Source: Salinispirillum sp. LH 10-3-1
GTDB taxonomy: Bacteria; Pseudomonadota; Gammaproteobacteria; Pseudomonadales; Natronospirillaceae
NCBI RefSeq assembly: GCF_030643825.1
Contig: NZ_CP101717.1
Coordinates: 3,183,673 to 3,247,672 of the forward strand
Length of the DNA stretch: 64,000 nt
Direction: 5' to 3'
Below are positions 26,624 to 35,598 of the stretch, one piece after another (position 1 is the stretch's first letter; every line of letters begins with the position of its first letter). A program made the position numbers and the translations under genes. The notes under the pieces are model-generated. The model ran no database searches. It was given only the letters and a program-made list of their open reading frames with translations, and was not told where the DNA came from.

Positions 26624-27342
26624 GGTAAAAATAACAGTGGGTTATCGGTGATCAGCCCGTCCACCCCCATCTGCCACAAAGCTTCTCCCGCTTTTCTGTC
26701 GTTGACGGTATAGCAATACAAGTCCAAACCCGCCGCTTTAATGGCGCTCGCTTGCGCAGACTGCAAAAGCGCGTAATGCGAATGAATGCTCACTAAAGAA
26801 AGCTCGTTTGCCAGCTTTGCCCAGTCGTCTTCAATGGCCTCATACAGCATACCCAACTGCCAGTCGGGCTTGGCGGCACGCACCAGACGCAAGGCATCGG
26901 CATCGAAACTGGAGATGATCAGGCGATCGAAATCCGTCCAATGTTGCTCCAGAGCCGCAATGACCTTGGGCACTATGTCCGCGGCGGTGAAGCTGGGGTA
27001 TACCTTTATTTCCAAGTTCAGGCCCAAGCGCAAACCCGCTATGTGCTGCAGTGCTTCACTCAATTGGGGCATGCGCTCGGCCTGATAGTCCGCACTGAAG
27101 TGACTGCCGACATCCAGATCTTTAACGTCGTCCCAGCGTTGCTCGGCCAGCTTACCCGTGCCCGGTGTAAGGCGGTCGAGGTAGTCGTCGTGGAACATCA
27201 CGAGCGTACCGTCACCGACCAAGTTAGCGTCAATCTCCACCCAGCGAATATCTATCTCGTGTGTCAGGGTCATTGCCGCCAGGGTGTTCTCCGGGCGTAA
27301 AAGAGAACAACCACGGTGGGCTATCAGTTTGTCGGCGATCAT
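26620..27342 (-). CDS. ugpQ: Glycerophosphodiester phosphodiesterase UgpQ
   Basis: UgpQ hydrolyses glycerophosphodiesters to sn-glycerol-3-phosphate plus alcohol in the cytoplasm. The 240-aa TIM-barrel protein has the GDPD signature IAHRGCSLLRPENTLAAM with His near residue 9, then WVEIDANLVGDGTLVMFHDDYLDR and a C-terminal YTVNDRKAGEALWQMGVDGLITDNP. There is no signal peptide, matching cytoplasmic UgpQ rather than periplasmic GlpQ. It lies 3 bp after ugpC. Confidence 0.95.
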   Translation of the reverse strand: MIADKLIAHRGCSLLRPENTLAAMTLTHEIDIRWVEIDANLVGDGTLVMFHDDYLDRLTPGTGKLAEQRWDDVKDLDVGSHFSADYQAERMPQLSEALQHIAGLRLGLNLEIKVYPSFTAADIVPKVIAALEQHWTDFDRLIISSFDADALRLVRAAKPDWQLGMLYEAIEDDWAKLANELSLVSIHSHYALLQSAQASAIKAAGLDLYCYTVNDRKAGEALWQMGVDGLITDNPLLFLP

Positions 27343-27345
27343 TAA

Positions 27346-28437
27346 TTATTGAATCCGTTGCTGAGTGTCTTTGTTGAACAGGTGAATATTGGCGCGATCA
27401 ACGCGCAAAGGCACCTGTGTTCCGCGTTCATAGCGTATCTTACCGGATTGTTCGGCAACCATCAGGTCGGGATTGCCCGGTAAGCGACCATAGAGCAAGG
27501 TGTCGGCACCTAGCGGCTCCACCATCTCCACTTCCAGCGTGAAATCGGCGTCCTCAGGGGCACAGGCCTCTAAGTGCTCCGGGCGCAGACCCAGCACCAA
27601 CTCTTGCCCTTGCAGATCGGACAGGTCCAACGCACTCTCGCCCGCGCTCCCCAAGTCCAGCACATGTCCGCCGACCAGATTCAAGCGGCGCCCTTCAACC
27701 TTTGCCGCCATAAAATTCATGCCGGGCGAACCCAGAAAGCTCGCCACAAACTGCGTTTCCGGGCGCTCGTACAATTCCAGCGGCGGGCCCATTTGCTCCA
27801 CACGGCCGTTGTTCATAACCACTAACCGGTCGGCCAGGGTCATGGCCTCAACTTGGTCGTGCGTCACATAGATGGACGTGGTGCCAAACTCTTGCTGCAA
27901 TCGCTTGATCTCGATGCGCATCTGCACGCGCAGCTTGGCGTCCAAGTTTGACAGCGGCTCATCAAACAAAAACACCTTGGGGTTACGCACGATGGCACGC
28001 CCCATGGCAACCCGCTGGCGCTGCCCACCCGACAGCTGCTTAGGCTTGTTGTCTAGCAAGTGGCTGATTTCCAGCGTCGCCGCCGCGCGCTCAACCTTTT
28101 GTTTGATCTCTTCCTTCGACACGCCCCGATTTTTCAGGCCGTACCCCATGTTTTGCGCCACCGTCATGTGCGGGTACAGCGCGTAGTTCTGAAAAACCAT
28201 GGCAATGTCGCGCTCGGCGGGCTCAAGGTCGTTGACCCGCACATCACCGATGTACAGATCACCACCACTGATGCTCTCCAATCCTGCCACCATGCGCAGC
28301 GACGTGGATTTACCGCACCCGGACGGCCCCACCAACACCACCAGCTCGCCGTCGGGGATTTCGATGTTTAAACCGTGAATGGCATCAAAACCATTGCTGT
28401 AAGTCTTCTTGATGTTACGTAATGAAACTGTGGCCAC
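27346..28437 (-). CDS. ugpC: sn-Glycerol-3-phosphate ABC transporter ATP-binding protein UgpC
   Basis: The 363-aa ATPase has Walker A GPSGCGKST (residues 37-45), Q-loop MVFQNYALYPHMTV, signature LSGGQRQRVAMGRAI, Walker B VFLFDEPLSNLD and a C-terminal TOBE regulatory domain typical of the MalK/UgpC group. It powers UgpA-UgpE to import G3P and glycerophosphodiesters. The order ugpB-A-E-C-Q is the same as in E. coli. Confidence 0.95.
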   Translation of the reverse strand: MATVSLRNIKKTYSNGFDAIHGLNIEIPDGELVVLVGPSGCGKSTSLRMVAGLESISGGDLYIGDVRVNDLEPAERDIAMVFQNYALYPHMTVAQNMGYGLKNRGVSKEEIKQKVERAAATLEISHLLDNKPKQLSGGQRQRVAMGRAIVRNPKVFLFDEPLSNLDAKLRVQMRIEIKRLQQEFGTTSIYVTHDQVEAMTLADRLVVMNNGRVEQMGPPLELYERPETQFVASFLGSPGMNFMAAKVEGRRLNLVGGHVLDLGSAGESALDLSDLQGQELVLGLRPEHLEACAPEDADFTLEVEMVEPLGADTLLYGRLPGNPDLMVAEQSGKIRYERGTQVPLRVDRANIHLFNKDTQQRIQ

Positions 28438-28453
28438 GTTAATGTCCCCTTAA

Positions 28454-29305
28454 TTATTTCTCTTGCTCGATGAGGCCTTTCACAAAGAATTTCTGCATCA
28501 CAATCACCACAACGACCGGTGGCAACATGGCCAATATCGTCGTGGTCATAATGATGTTCCAAGGCACATTGCCTTCGCCGGCCGTCATCAAGCGTTTGAT
28601 GACCATCACAATGGTGTAGTAGTTCTCGTCGGTGGTGATCAACAGCGGCCACAGGTACTGGTTCCAGCCGTAGATAAACAGAATGACGAACAACGCAGCG
28701 ATGTTATTCACCGACAGCGGTAACAGGATGTCTTTAAAAAATTTAAACGGTCCGGCGCCGTCTATCCGGGCGGCTTCCACCAGCGAACTGGGTATCGACA
28801 AGAAGAACTGGCGAAACAGAAAGGTCGCGGTGGCGCTGGCGATCAACGGAATGGTCAAGCCAGCGTAGGAATTCAGCATGCCCAAACTCGCTACGACTTC
28901 GTACGTCGGCAGAATCCGTACTTCAACCGGCAACATGAGCGTCAAAAAGATCAACCAGAAACAGGTACGACGGAACGGAAAGCGGAAATACACGATGGCG
29001 TACGCCGACATCAGTGAAATCACGATTTTACCGACAGCAATGACCATGGCCATGATGAAACTGTTCCACATCATCCACGAGGCCGACACAGTCACGCCTA
29101 ATACGCGCTGATCGTTTTGCCACACACGGCGGAAGTTTTCCAGGCCCTGCTCACCAAACCACAGAGGCATGACGCCGGAGACGAAGGAACTGGACGTATT
29201 AGTCGAGGCCACCAAGGCGATCCAAATCGGAAAGCCAATGATGCCGATACCCAGAATAAGAACTATGTGCCGCAACGCGGACAACCAAGGGCGATTCTCT
29301 ATCAT
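28454..29305 (-). CDS. ugpE: sn-Glycerol-3-phosphate ABC transporter permease UgpE
   Basis: This 283-aa inner-membrane permease has six predicted helices and the EAA loop that contacts the ATPase, VEAARIDGAGPFKFFKDILLPL near residue 190. It shows the N-terminal LRHIVLILGIGIIGFPIWIALVAST typical of MalG-like subunits. The start codon overlaps the ugpA stop by one base, giving tight coupling. Confidence 0.95.
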   Translation of the reverse strand: MIENRPWLSALRHIVLILGIGIIGFPIWIALVASTNTSSSFVSGVMPLWFGEQGLENFRRVWQNDQRVLGVTVSASWMMWNSFIMAMVIAVGKIVISLMSAYAIVYFRFPFRRTCFWLIFLTLMLPVEVRILPTYEVVASLGMLNSYAGLTIPLIASATATFLFRQFFLSIPSSLVEAARIDGAGPFKFFKDILLPLSVNNIAALFVILFIYGWNQYLWPLLITTDENYYTIVMVIKRLMTAGEGNVPWNIIMTTTILAMLPPVVVVIVMQKFFVKGLIEQEK

Positions 29306-30186
29306 CAGTATTGCACCTTCCGCTCAACGTACCGAAATTGGATGACCGTTAGGGTAATCACCAAGATCATCAAGATGACTGACTGGGCGGCGGAACTGCC
29401 CAAGTCGAGGCCGACGAAGCCGTCTTCATAGACCTTGTACACCAGAGTGCGGGTCGCATTGTCCGGCCCGCCCAAGGTGGTGGCGTGAATGACACCAAAG
29501 GTTTCGAAGAAGGCATAGACCACATTAACCACCAGCAGGAAGAAGGCGGTGGGTGACAGCAGAGGAAACACGATCTGCCAAAAGCGCTTGAACGGGCTGG
29601 CACCATCAATCGCGGCGGCTTCGATCAAGGACTTGGGAATGGCCTGCATACCGGCCAAGAAGAAAATGAAGTTGTAACTCACCTGTTTCCACGCCGAGGC
29701 AATCACCACCACGGCCATGGCTTCACCACCGTTCACATAGTGGTTCCAGTGGTAACCCACAAACTTCATCCAATACGGCAGAATACCCATGGAGGGGTTA
29801 AACATCAGCCACCAAAGTACGGCAGCGACAACCGGTGCCACGGCATACGGCCAGATCAACAGGGTTTTATACGTGCCTGCGCCCTTGATCACCCGGTCGG
29901 CCATGGCCGCCAGCAACAACGCCACTGCCATACCCGAGAAAGCCACCATGGCACTGAAAGCAAAGGTGACGCGCATGGAGTTCCAATACTCGTCATCTTG
30001 AAACAGATAGATAAAATTCTCGAACCAGACGAATTCGCGCGAAAAGCCAAAGGCATCTTCAATTAAAAACGACTGATAAAGTGCCTGACCGGCGGGCCAA
30101 AGAAAAAATACGATGGTCACAGCCAATTGCGGTGCCAGCAGAAAATAGGGCAGCACCTTATTATTGAACACAACGGTATCGTGCAT
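29305..30186 (-). CDS. ugpA: sn-Glycerol-3-phosphate ABC transporter permease UgpA
   Basis: This 293-aa permease (MalF-like) starts [21 protein letters not shown], very like E. coli UgpA, and contains the EAA motif [22 protein letters not shown] and [20 protein letters not shown] place the start at the ATG at 30186; a GTG at 30198 would add four residues. A terminator-like hairpin lies between it and ugpB, so expression may be lower than that of the binding protein. Confidence 0.92.
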   Translation of the reverse strand: MHDTVVFNNKVLPYFLLAPQLAVTIVFFLWPAGQALYQSFLIEDAFGFSREFVWFENFIYLFQDDEYWNSMRVTFAFSAMVAFSGMAVALLLAAMADRVIKGAGTYKTLLIWPYAVAPVVAAVLWWLMFNPSMGILPYWMKFVGYHWNHYVNGGEAMAVVVIASAWKQVSYNFIFFLAGMQAIPKSLIEAAAIDGASPFKRFWQIVFPLLSPTAFFLLVVNVVYAFFETFGVIHATTLGGPDNATRTLVYKVYEDGFVGLDLGSSAAQSVILMILVITLTVIQFRYVERKVQY

Positions 30187-30203
30187 AGAAACGCTCACAA
30201 AAC

Positions 30204-30243
30204 GAAAAAGGGCGTGACCTCAACTGCCTGTCAAGATCACGCC
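30204..30243 (-). terminator. Intercistronic attenuator between ugpB and ugpA
   Basis: Read on the minus strand, GGCGTGA pairs with TCACGCC across a 19-nt loop and is followed by CTTTTT, a partial terminator. This position is usual in ABC operons whose binding protein is needed in excess over the membrane parts. Confidence 0.7.
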
Positions 30244-30300
30244 TTGCGATCACATCGCGTCAGTGGCGACACGAGGTCGCCCAGATAGTTGGTTACTCAA

Positions 30301-31602
30301 TTAACGGTTGGCACGCTCGAAACGACGCAGCTGCTCGTTACCGCGCTGCACGGCACGATCCAGTGCTTGCTGAGCGGTTGCACTGCCGTTCCATACAGAC
30401 TCCAACGACTCATCAATGATGCCGCGAATCTGTGGGAAGTTACCCAAACGCACACCCATAGAGTTATCGGTCGGCTCAACAGAGGTCATCTGCTTGATTG
30501 ACGTGTCAGAACCGGGATTTTCTGCGTAGAAATTCTGGCGCTCAGACAGCTCGATAGCAGAATAGGTGATTGGCAGGTAGCCCGTCACTTGATGCCATGC
30601 CGCCTGCACTTCCGGTACGGCCAAATAGTCATAGAACGCCGCTACCGCACGGTAGGTGTCCTCATCATGGCCACGCAGAGTCCACAATGTAGCACCACCG
30701 ATGATGGTGTTCTGTGGCGTTTCAATCACGTTATCCCAGTACGGCAACTGGCTGACGCCGAACTCAAACTGCGCATTGGCGTTGATACCGGCCAAACCAG
30801 CAGAAGACTCGGTGTACATACCGCATTCCTGGCTGTAGAACTTCGCTGAACCTTCGTTGGTACGACCTGAATAGCTGAAGATACCATCGCGCTGCCACTG
30901 ACCCATGCGCTCAACGTGTGCAACCTGTACCGGGCCATTGAAAGTCAACTCGGTATCCAAACCACCGAAACCGTTCATGTTGGTAGCAAAGGGTACATCG
31001 TGACGGGCAGACAGGTTTTCGAGGTGAATCCACGACTGCCATGCCGTTGTGAAGCCGCAAGCATAGCCAGCGCTCAGCAGTGCCTGGCCGAATTCTTCCA
31101 TTTCATTCCACGTGCGCGGGCCACGATCCGGCAACCCAGCTTTGGCAAAGGCTTCCTTGTTGTAGTACAGCACAGGCGTCGAACTGTTGAACGGCATCGA
31201 CAGCATATTGCCGTTTTGGTCAGCGTAGTAACCCGTTACGCTGCTCAAGTAATTGTCCGGGTTAAAGTTGCGGCCGTGCTGTTCCATCAGCTGATACGCT
31301 GGATAGATGGCGCCTTCTGCGGCCATCATCGTGGCCGTACCCACTTCATACACCTGCACAATGGCGGGCTGTTGGCGTGAACGAAATGCTGCAATGGCAC
31401 CCGTCATGGTGTCGTTGTAGTTACCACGGTAACTCGCGTTCACACGGAATTCTGATTGCGAAGCATTAAAGCCCGCCACAACTTCTTCGGTCCGCTCACC
31501 CAGCGCACCACCCATGGCGTGCCAAAATTGAATTTCAGTGGTAGCCATTGCAGGCGCTGCACTCAGCGTTGCAACAACGGCGGCAATCAACGTCTTTTTC
31601 AT
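30301..31602 (-). CDS. ugpB: sn-Glycerol-3-phosphate-binding periplasmic protein UgpB
   Basis: This 433-aa solute-binding protein has a signal peptide (MKKTLIAAVVATLSAAPAMA) and the cluster-1 binding protein fold. Ugp-specific patterns include EIQFWHAMGGALGERTEEVV, SMPFNSSTPVLYYNKEAF, RGPRTWNEME and GYLPITYSAIELS. It binds G3P and glycerophosphodiesters in the periplasm and delivers them to UgpAE. A GAGGAT ribosome site precedes the ATG. Upstream lie 12-bp direct repeats at 31639-31674 and a Pho-box-like pair at 31707-31724. Confidence 0.95.
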   Translation of the reverse strand: MKKTLIAAVVATLSAAPAMATTEIQFWHAMGGALGERTEEVVAGFNASQSEFRVNASYRGNYNDTMTGAIAAFRSRQQPAIVQVYEVGTATMMAAEGAIYPAYQLMEQHGRNFNPDNYLSSVTGYYADQNGNMLSMPFNSSTPVLYYNKEAFAKAGLPDRGPRTWNEMEEFGQALLSAGYACGFTTAWQSWIHLENLSARHDVPFATNMNGFGGLDTELTFNGPVQVAHVERMGQWQRDGIFSYSGRTNEGSAKFYSQECGMYTESSAGLAGINANAQFEFGVSQLPYWDNVIETPQNTIIGGATLWTLRGHDEDTYRAVAAFYDYLAVPEVQAAWHQVTGYLPITYSAIELSERQNFYAENPGSDTSIKQMTSVEPTDNSMGVRLGNFPQIRGIIDESLESVWNGSATAQQALDRAVQRGNEQLRRFERANR

Positions 31603-31638
31603 ACTGTTATCCTCAGTGTTTTTATTGTTGTGACCGGC

Positions 31639-31674
31639 TCATATGAACACTCGTAAGAACACCATATGAACTTA
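31639..31674. promoter_or_regulatory. Tandem 12-bp direct repeats upstream of ugpB
   Basis: TCATATGAACAC and TCGTAAGAACAC abut each other (10 of 12 identical) and are followed by a third partial copy CATATGAAC. They lie 37-72 bp before the ugpB start, a position suited to an operator or activator site. The regulator is unknown. Confidence 0.5.
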
Positions 31675-31706
31675 AGGCCACCCAATCTACCGTATACATT
31701 TTCATT

Positions 31707-31724
31707 TTGTCACTACCTTGTGAC
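31707..31724 (+). promoter_or_regulatory. Pho-box-like 7-4-7 repeat
   Basis: TTGTCAC-TACC-TTGTGAC has the 11-bp period and the bases expected for a weak PhoB site (consensus CTGTCAT-N4-CTGTCAC). It is oriented toward the esterase gene rather than ugpB. The same bases form an inverted repeat GTCAC-N6-GTGAC, so another regulator is possible. Confidence 0.3.
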
Positions 31725-31876
31725 GTTTTTATTGCAAAAACGAAAAGAACACTGTCATTTCCGCTGAACACCGATATTCATTTGAACATTGGTCGCTTGT
31801 CGTGGTTATGCATTCAATATTCGATAAACCGCACCGCGATGCAGTAAACTGTACTGCCCGAAATTGGAGTCCAAAC

Positions 31877-32536
31877 ATGCCCCTTCTACCCTTTGAAGAA
31901 ATCAACCCGTCCGCCCCCGCTGACAGCGCGGTGATTTGGCTGCATGGATTAGGCGCCGACGGGCATGACTTCGCGCCCATCGTGCCGGAGCTGAAGTTAC
32001 CCAGCAGCCTGGCAACTCGGTTTATTTTTCCGCACGCGCCCAGCCTGCCGGTCACCGTCAATGGCGGCATGGTGATGCCCGCGTGGTACGACATTCTGGA
32101 TATTAATATTGATCGTAAGGTCGACGTAGCGCAGCTGACGGCATCCGCCGAGGCCGTGCAGGCCTTGATACAGCAGGAGGTGGATCGCGGCATCGACACG
32201 CGGCGCATCGTGTTGGCCGGATTCTCACAAGGTGGCGCAGTGGCCTACCACGCCGCACTGAGCTTCGACAAACCGTTGGCCGGGTTGCTGGCTATGTCCA
32301 CGTACTTTGCTACGGCCGACACCCTGACCCCACACCCGAGCAATGCTGAATTGCCCGTGCTCATTCAACACGGCGACCACGACCCCATCGTTCCCGAACA
32401 ACTGGGCCGCAACGCCCACAGCCGTTTAACAGCCATGGGCTACACGCCGGAATATCAGGTCTACCCCATGCCGCATTCCGTACACCCACAACAGGTTCAA
32501 GCCATCAGCCAATGGTTACAGGCGGTACTCAGTTGA
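31877..32536 (+). CDS. Carboxylesterase/phospholipase-type alpha/beta hydrolase
   Basis: The 219-aa hydrolase is of the YpfH/EstB carboxylesterase 2 family. The oxyanion region is VIWLHGLGADGHDF, the nucleophile elbow GFSQGG (Ser near residue 118), the acid Asp lies in QHGDHDPIV and the catalytic His in MPHSVHP. There is no signal peptide, so it acts in the cytoplasm on short acyl esters or lysophospholipids. The ATG at 31877 matches the family start; upstream in-frame codons to 31802 are ignored. Confidence 0.9.
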   Translation: MPLLPFEEINPSAPADSAVIWLHGLGADGHDFAPIVPELKLPSSLATRFIFPHAPSLPVTVNGGMVMPAWYDILDINIDRKVDVAQLTASAEAVQALIQQEVDRGIDTRRIVLAGFSQGGAVAYHAALSFDKPLAGLLAMSTYFATADTLTPHPSNAELPVLIQHGDHDPIVPEQLGRNAHSRLTAMGYTPEYQVYPMPHSVHPQQVQAISQWLQAVLS

Positions 32537-32585
32537 CCAACGGTGTTTTTCTGAACATCAGTACATCACGCCCGGACGTACCACT

Positions 32586-33290
32586 ATGCGCAGACTGATT
32601 AGACGATTGTTCCGCTGGTGCTTGATCGTTGGCCTACTGTTCGTCGGCCTAAGCTTGCTGATGGTCGCACCGCTGCGCTGGGTAAACCCCGTCACCTCGA
32701 TGGTGATCCTAGAGCGTTGGTGGACGGGTGGCGATGAGTTTGAACTGCGACAACACTGGCTCAGTTGGGACGAGATTCCGCGCCATGCCGCGTTGGCGGT
32801 CGTCACCTCGGAAGATCAGCTTTTTCCTCTGCATCGAGGCTTTGACGTGGAGTCGATTATAAAGGCCGTAGAAGAGCGCGAAAGGCGCGGCCAATTGCGC
32901 GGCGCCAGCACCATCAGCCAACAGGTAGCACGCAATCTGTATCTATGGACCGGCCGCAGTTGGGTGCGCAAAGGCTTGGAAGCGTGGTTTACCTTGCTGC
33001 TGGAATTGACCGTACCCAAGCACCGCATTCTGGAGATTTACCTGAACATAGCAGAGTGGGGGCCTAATGGCGTGTTCGGCTTGGAAGCCGCCGCGCAGTA
33101 CCATTTTAATCGCTCGGCGGATCGCTTGATTCCTTACCAAAGCGCTTTGCTGGCCGCGACCTTGCCAAGCCCGGCTCGTTATACACCGGGGCGAGCTACA
33201 CCTTATATGCGTGAAAGGGCCAATTGGATTATTAACCAGCAGAGGATGTTGGGTGGGACGGCTTGGTTGGCGCCGATAGAGCCGATGTAA
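32586..33290 (+). CDS. mtgA: Monofunctional peptidoglycan glycosyltransferase MtgA
   Basis: MtgA polymerises lipid II into glycan strands without a transpeptidase domain. The 234-aa protein has one N-terminal membrane helix (residues 12-32) and the GT51 domain, with catalytic Glu in VVTSEDQLFPLHRGFD, then GASTISQQVARNLYLWTGRSWVRK and LNIAEWGPNGVFGLEAAAQYHF. Length is typical. It is the last core gene before the accessory island. Confidence 0.95.
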   Translation: MRRLIRRLFRWCLIVGLLFVGLSLLMVAPLRWVNPVTSMVILERWWTGGDEFELRQHWLSWDEIPRHAALAVVTSEDQLFPLHRGFDVESIIKAVEERERRGQLRGASTISQQVARNLYLWTGRSWVRKGLEAWFTLLLELTVPKHRILEIYLNIAEWGPNGVFGLEAAAQYHFNRSADRLIPYQSALLAATLPSPARYTPGRATPYMRERANWIINQQRMLGGTAWLAPIEPM

Positions 33291-33335
33291 TCGGGGTATT
33301 CTTGAATGCCCTTGCGGTCTAAGGTAGGACCACAC

Positions 33336-33599
33336 TCAATAGTGATAGCGACAGGAAATGATCGTAACCGCGTGATCATCCACCGCGTAAACTAAGCGGT
33401 TTGTATCATCTACACGGCGCGACCAAAAACCCGCTAAGTTTTCCTTCAACGGCTCTGGCTTACCAATACCTTCAAAAGGTGAACGTTTAACGTCGTTGAT
33501 CAGCTTGTTGATGCGTTTGAGCGTTTTTTTGTCTTGGGTTTGCCAGTACAGATAATCGCCCCATGATTCGTCAGTCCATGACAGTAAACGACTACTCAT
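33336..33599 (-). CDS. yoeB: YoeB-family toxin (ribosome-dependent mRNA endonuclease)
   Basis: This 87-aa toxin has the YoeB pattern LLSWTDESWGDYLYWQTQDKK, LINDVKRSPFEGIGKPEPLK and the C-terminal RVDDTNRLVYAV...ISCRYHY, which include the catalytic Glu, Arg and terminal His. YoeB cleaves mRNA at the ribosomal A site. Its start overlaps the antitoxin gene by 8 nt, standard for this module. Confidence 0.95.
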   Translation of the reverse strand: MSSRLLSWTDESWGDYLYWQTQDKKTLKRINKLINDVKRSPFEGIGKPEPLKENLAGFWSRRVDDTNRLVYAVDDHAVTIISCRYHY

Positions 33600-33846
33600 C
33601 CATCAAGTCTCTTGGCGTGACTTTCCCAGCTTTAAATTGCTCAATGGAGCGATTCAAATGCTCGGCGTTGGCGGGTGAGCGCAGTAAGTGTACCGTCTCC
33701 ATCAGACTGTTGTAGTAGTCCAGCGACATCACTACCGCGTCTTCTGAATCACGGCGGGTAATCACTGCTGTATCCGCGTCATTGACCACGGAATCCAACA
33801 CCGCTTTTAAGCCATTTCTGGCTTCTGTAAACGACACAATTTTCAT
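33592..33846 (-). CDS. yefM: YefM-family antitoxin (Phd/YefM)
   Basis: The 84-aa protein begins MKIVSFTEARNGLKAVLDSVVNDAD, the DNA-binding Phd/YefM N-terminus, and has a toxin-wrapping C-terminal tail (LLRSPANAEHLNRSIEQF). It neutralises YoeB and represses the operon. The start at 33846 fits the family; upstream codons to 33915 do not. Confidence 0.95.
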   Translation of the reverse strand: MKIVSFTEARNGLKAVLDSVVNDADTAVITRRDSEDAVVMSLDYYNSLMETVHLLRSPANAEHLNRSIEQFKAGKVTPRDLMDE

Positions 33847-34062
33847 AGAGCCCCACCTGTACGCTTTATGGGACAAGTATAGACCCGCCGCCCTTGCATG
33901 TACAACAAGACGCACAGCTTTTCTGCGCGACTTTGATGCCGCCCGGCGCCGTTTCTGGGTCGTATACCGTAATCCGACCTTGATCTTTCCGAGCCGTCAA
34001 GGCGGGTCAACGCCGCTGACCACAATGTTGTGCGCCAAAATGCTTGATGTACTGGATCACTA

Positions 34063-34760
34063 GGGAACCTCTGAACTTATCACCTTACAATCCACTACCA
34101 TCAGCAACAATGGTTTTAGAAATTACAATGTCACCCAATAATGCCAAAAGCGGCACTTTTCTTGACCAGATTGGCCATTTCATAGCCTTTTAGGCGCAGC
34201 AACCCCTACGCCAACCAACTTTTCTTCATCATCATTAAACTCACCAAGCCTGCCATAGGCAGCAGGCGACTGGTATTCCTCGTTGCCGCGCAGCAACTCG
34301 TCTGAAGGCTCAAGGCCATGGGCGTTGGCGGCTGTTATTTCACGACTATGGATCACACCCGTGGTCACATCTACTCCGATGTGCATCTTCATGCCAAAGT
34401 GCCTCTCATTGCATTTCAGGGTCTAGTGCCACCTCTTTGTTCTTGGTCGAGCTGGAGCGCTGATGATAATGGCGTCCATGAAAGTACCTTCCTGCAGCAG
34501 CATGCCTCAATCTTCAAGGTGTTTGTTGACGGTGTCGAAAATCACTTTGCTTAAATTATGCTTCTCTAAGAACCGACGAAGATTAAGGAAGGTGGTTTCA
34601 TCAGGCAAACGACCCATCTCGGCGAGGAACTTTTCGCGGCGTGCGGGACGGCGTGTGCTTTGATACCCTGCGTCACTGAAACTAAGCTGATCCATTGCTC
34701 TTCTTGATGTAATGATGGCTGATAACTTAGCGGAAACCAGTGATTAATTCAGAGGTCCCC
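34063..34760 (-). mobile_element. Internally deleted IS5-family insertion sequence remnant
   Basis: Terminal inverted repeats GGGAACCTCTGAACTTATCA (34063 on) and GGGGACCTCTGAATTAATCA (inward from 34760, minus strand) agree at 19 of 22 positions. About 700 bp remain, against roughly 1.1-1.2 kb for an intact member of this group. The flanking tetranucleotides (ACTA and AATG) do not match, so no target duplication is visible and the locus has been rearranged. The right end supplies the last codons of the regulator gene at 34744. Confidence 0.8.
34170..34695 (-). pseudogene. IS5-family transposase pseudogene
   Basis: The N-terminal piece MDQLSFSDAGYQSTRRPARR...EKFLAEMG joins directly to RLPDETTFLNLRRFLEKHNL, skipping roughly 70 residues present in full transposases of this group. 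A frameshift follows, then GMKMHIGVDVTTGVIHSREITAANAH. The catalytic C-terminal part (YREK region) is missing. It cannot encode an active DDE transposase. Confidence 0.8.
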
Positions 34761-35598
34761 AATGCCCCATATATTTCTTATGCAACACAGACATCATCTG
34801 CTTTACCGTACTGTCAAAAGCTTCGGGTAGCTCATTGAACAACCCAAGCAAATACTCCATACGCCTGTGCTGAATTAGTCTTACTTTGAAGAAGTCAGTA
34901 CCATAAGTCAGCCAGAGGGGATTAATCTTGGTTGCCGCCCATAGGCGCAATGCCATCAAAACACTGAACTGGGGCCCATCATTCTCGTGCTCGTAGGCAC
35001 GCCAGGTCCTACTCTCCACGCCAAGCAGCTCAGCCATATCGTCCGTAGTGAGATCCAGAAGGTTGCGTAGTTCTCGCAGACGGCCTGCCACCATGGCGTA
35101 GTAGCCTTGTTGTGAGGGAGTCTCGAGCAACTCAATAGACGAACCGAAGCACAGTTCTTCTGGCTGTATGGATCTAGTTCTTTCAAGAGTGCCACTGATC
35201 AACAGTACCAAGCTGTGGAAGTCACTGTCCGAGCAAAGCCCTGCCAAGCTCTGCAGGACAACAGCTTCTTTCCGACGCGGAATATCCTTAAACAGATTCT
35301 GATAGCAACCGCCGACAAAAAGATACTGATAGGGCACACCTGTCGCCAGCATGAAGGTGGCCATTGTCTTCATACAGGGGTAGCTACCCTCTTCGTACCT
35401 TTGGTATTGCCGCAGACAGACAGACATTTTCTGTGCCATTGCCAACTGGCTTAGTTTCAACTGAATTCGACAACGCCTCAGATTCAACGCGAAGCACTCC
35501 CGCTCAGTCGCTTCCAGGCGTTCGAAGTCTAGAATTTGGGGGGTGAATGCAGAGACAATCTGCTCCCGAACAGGGGCAAGGACAATAGATTCCGTCAT
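34744..35598 (-). CDS. Transcriptional regulator with two XRE-type helix-turn-helix domains
   Basis: This 284-aa protein carries one HTH at about residues 39-95 (LNLRRCRIQLKLSQLAMAQKM, then YEEGSYPCMKTMATFMLATG) and a second at about 172-232 (RLRELRNLLDLTTDDMAELLG, TWRAYEHENDGPQFSVL). It is divergent from the small-peptide operon across 343 bp and is the probable controller. The last residues (GPLN and stop) come from the terminal repeat of the IS remnant, so the original C-terminus may have been replaced. AAGGA lies 9 bases before the ATG at 35598. Confidence 0.75.
   Translation of the reverse strand: MTESIVLAPVREQIVSAFTPQILDFERLEATERECFALNLRRCRIQLKLSQLAMAQKMSVCLRQYQRYEEGSYPCMKTMATFMLATGVPYQYLFVGGCYQNLFKDIPRRKEAVVLQSLAGLCSDSDFHSLVLLISGTLERTRSIQPEELCFGSSIELLETPSQQGYYAMVAGRLRELRNLLDLTTDDMAELLGVESRTWRAYEHENDGPQFSVLMALRLWAATKINPLWLTYGTDFFKVRLIQHRRMEYLLGLFNELPEAFDSTVKQMMSVLHKKYMGHWGPLN

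Noticed and set aside
31709-31724. CRP site upstream of ugpB
   Set aside because: The inverted repeat is GTCAC-N6-GTGAC, the opposite polarity from the CRP site TGTGA-N6-TCACA.
33847-34062. Plus-strand frame 33782-34063 between the antitoxin gene and IS remnant
   Set aside because: It overlaps the antitoxin gene and has no motif or ribosome site. The segment is probably degraded mobile-element flank.
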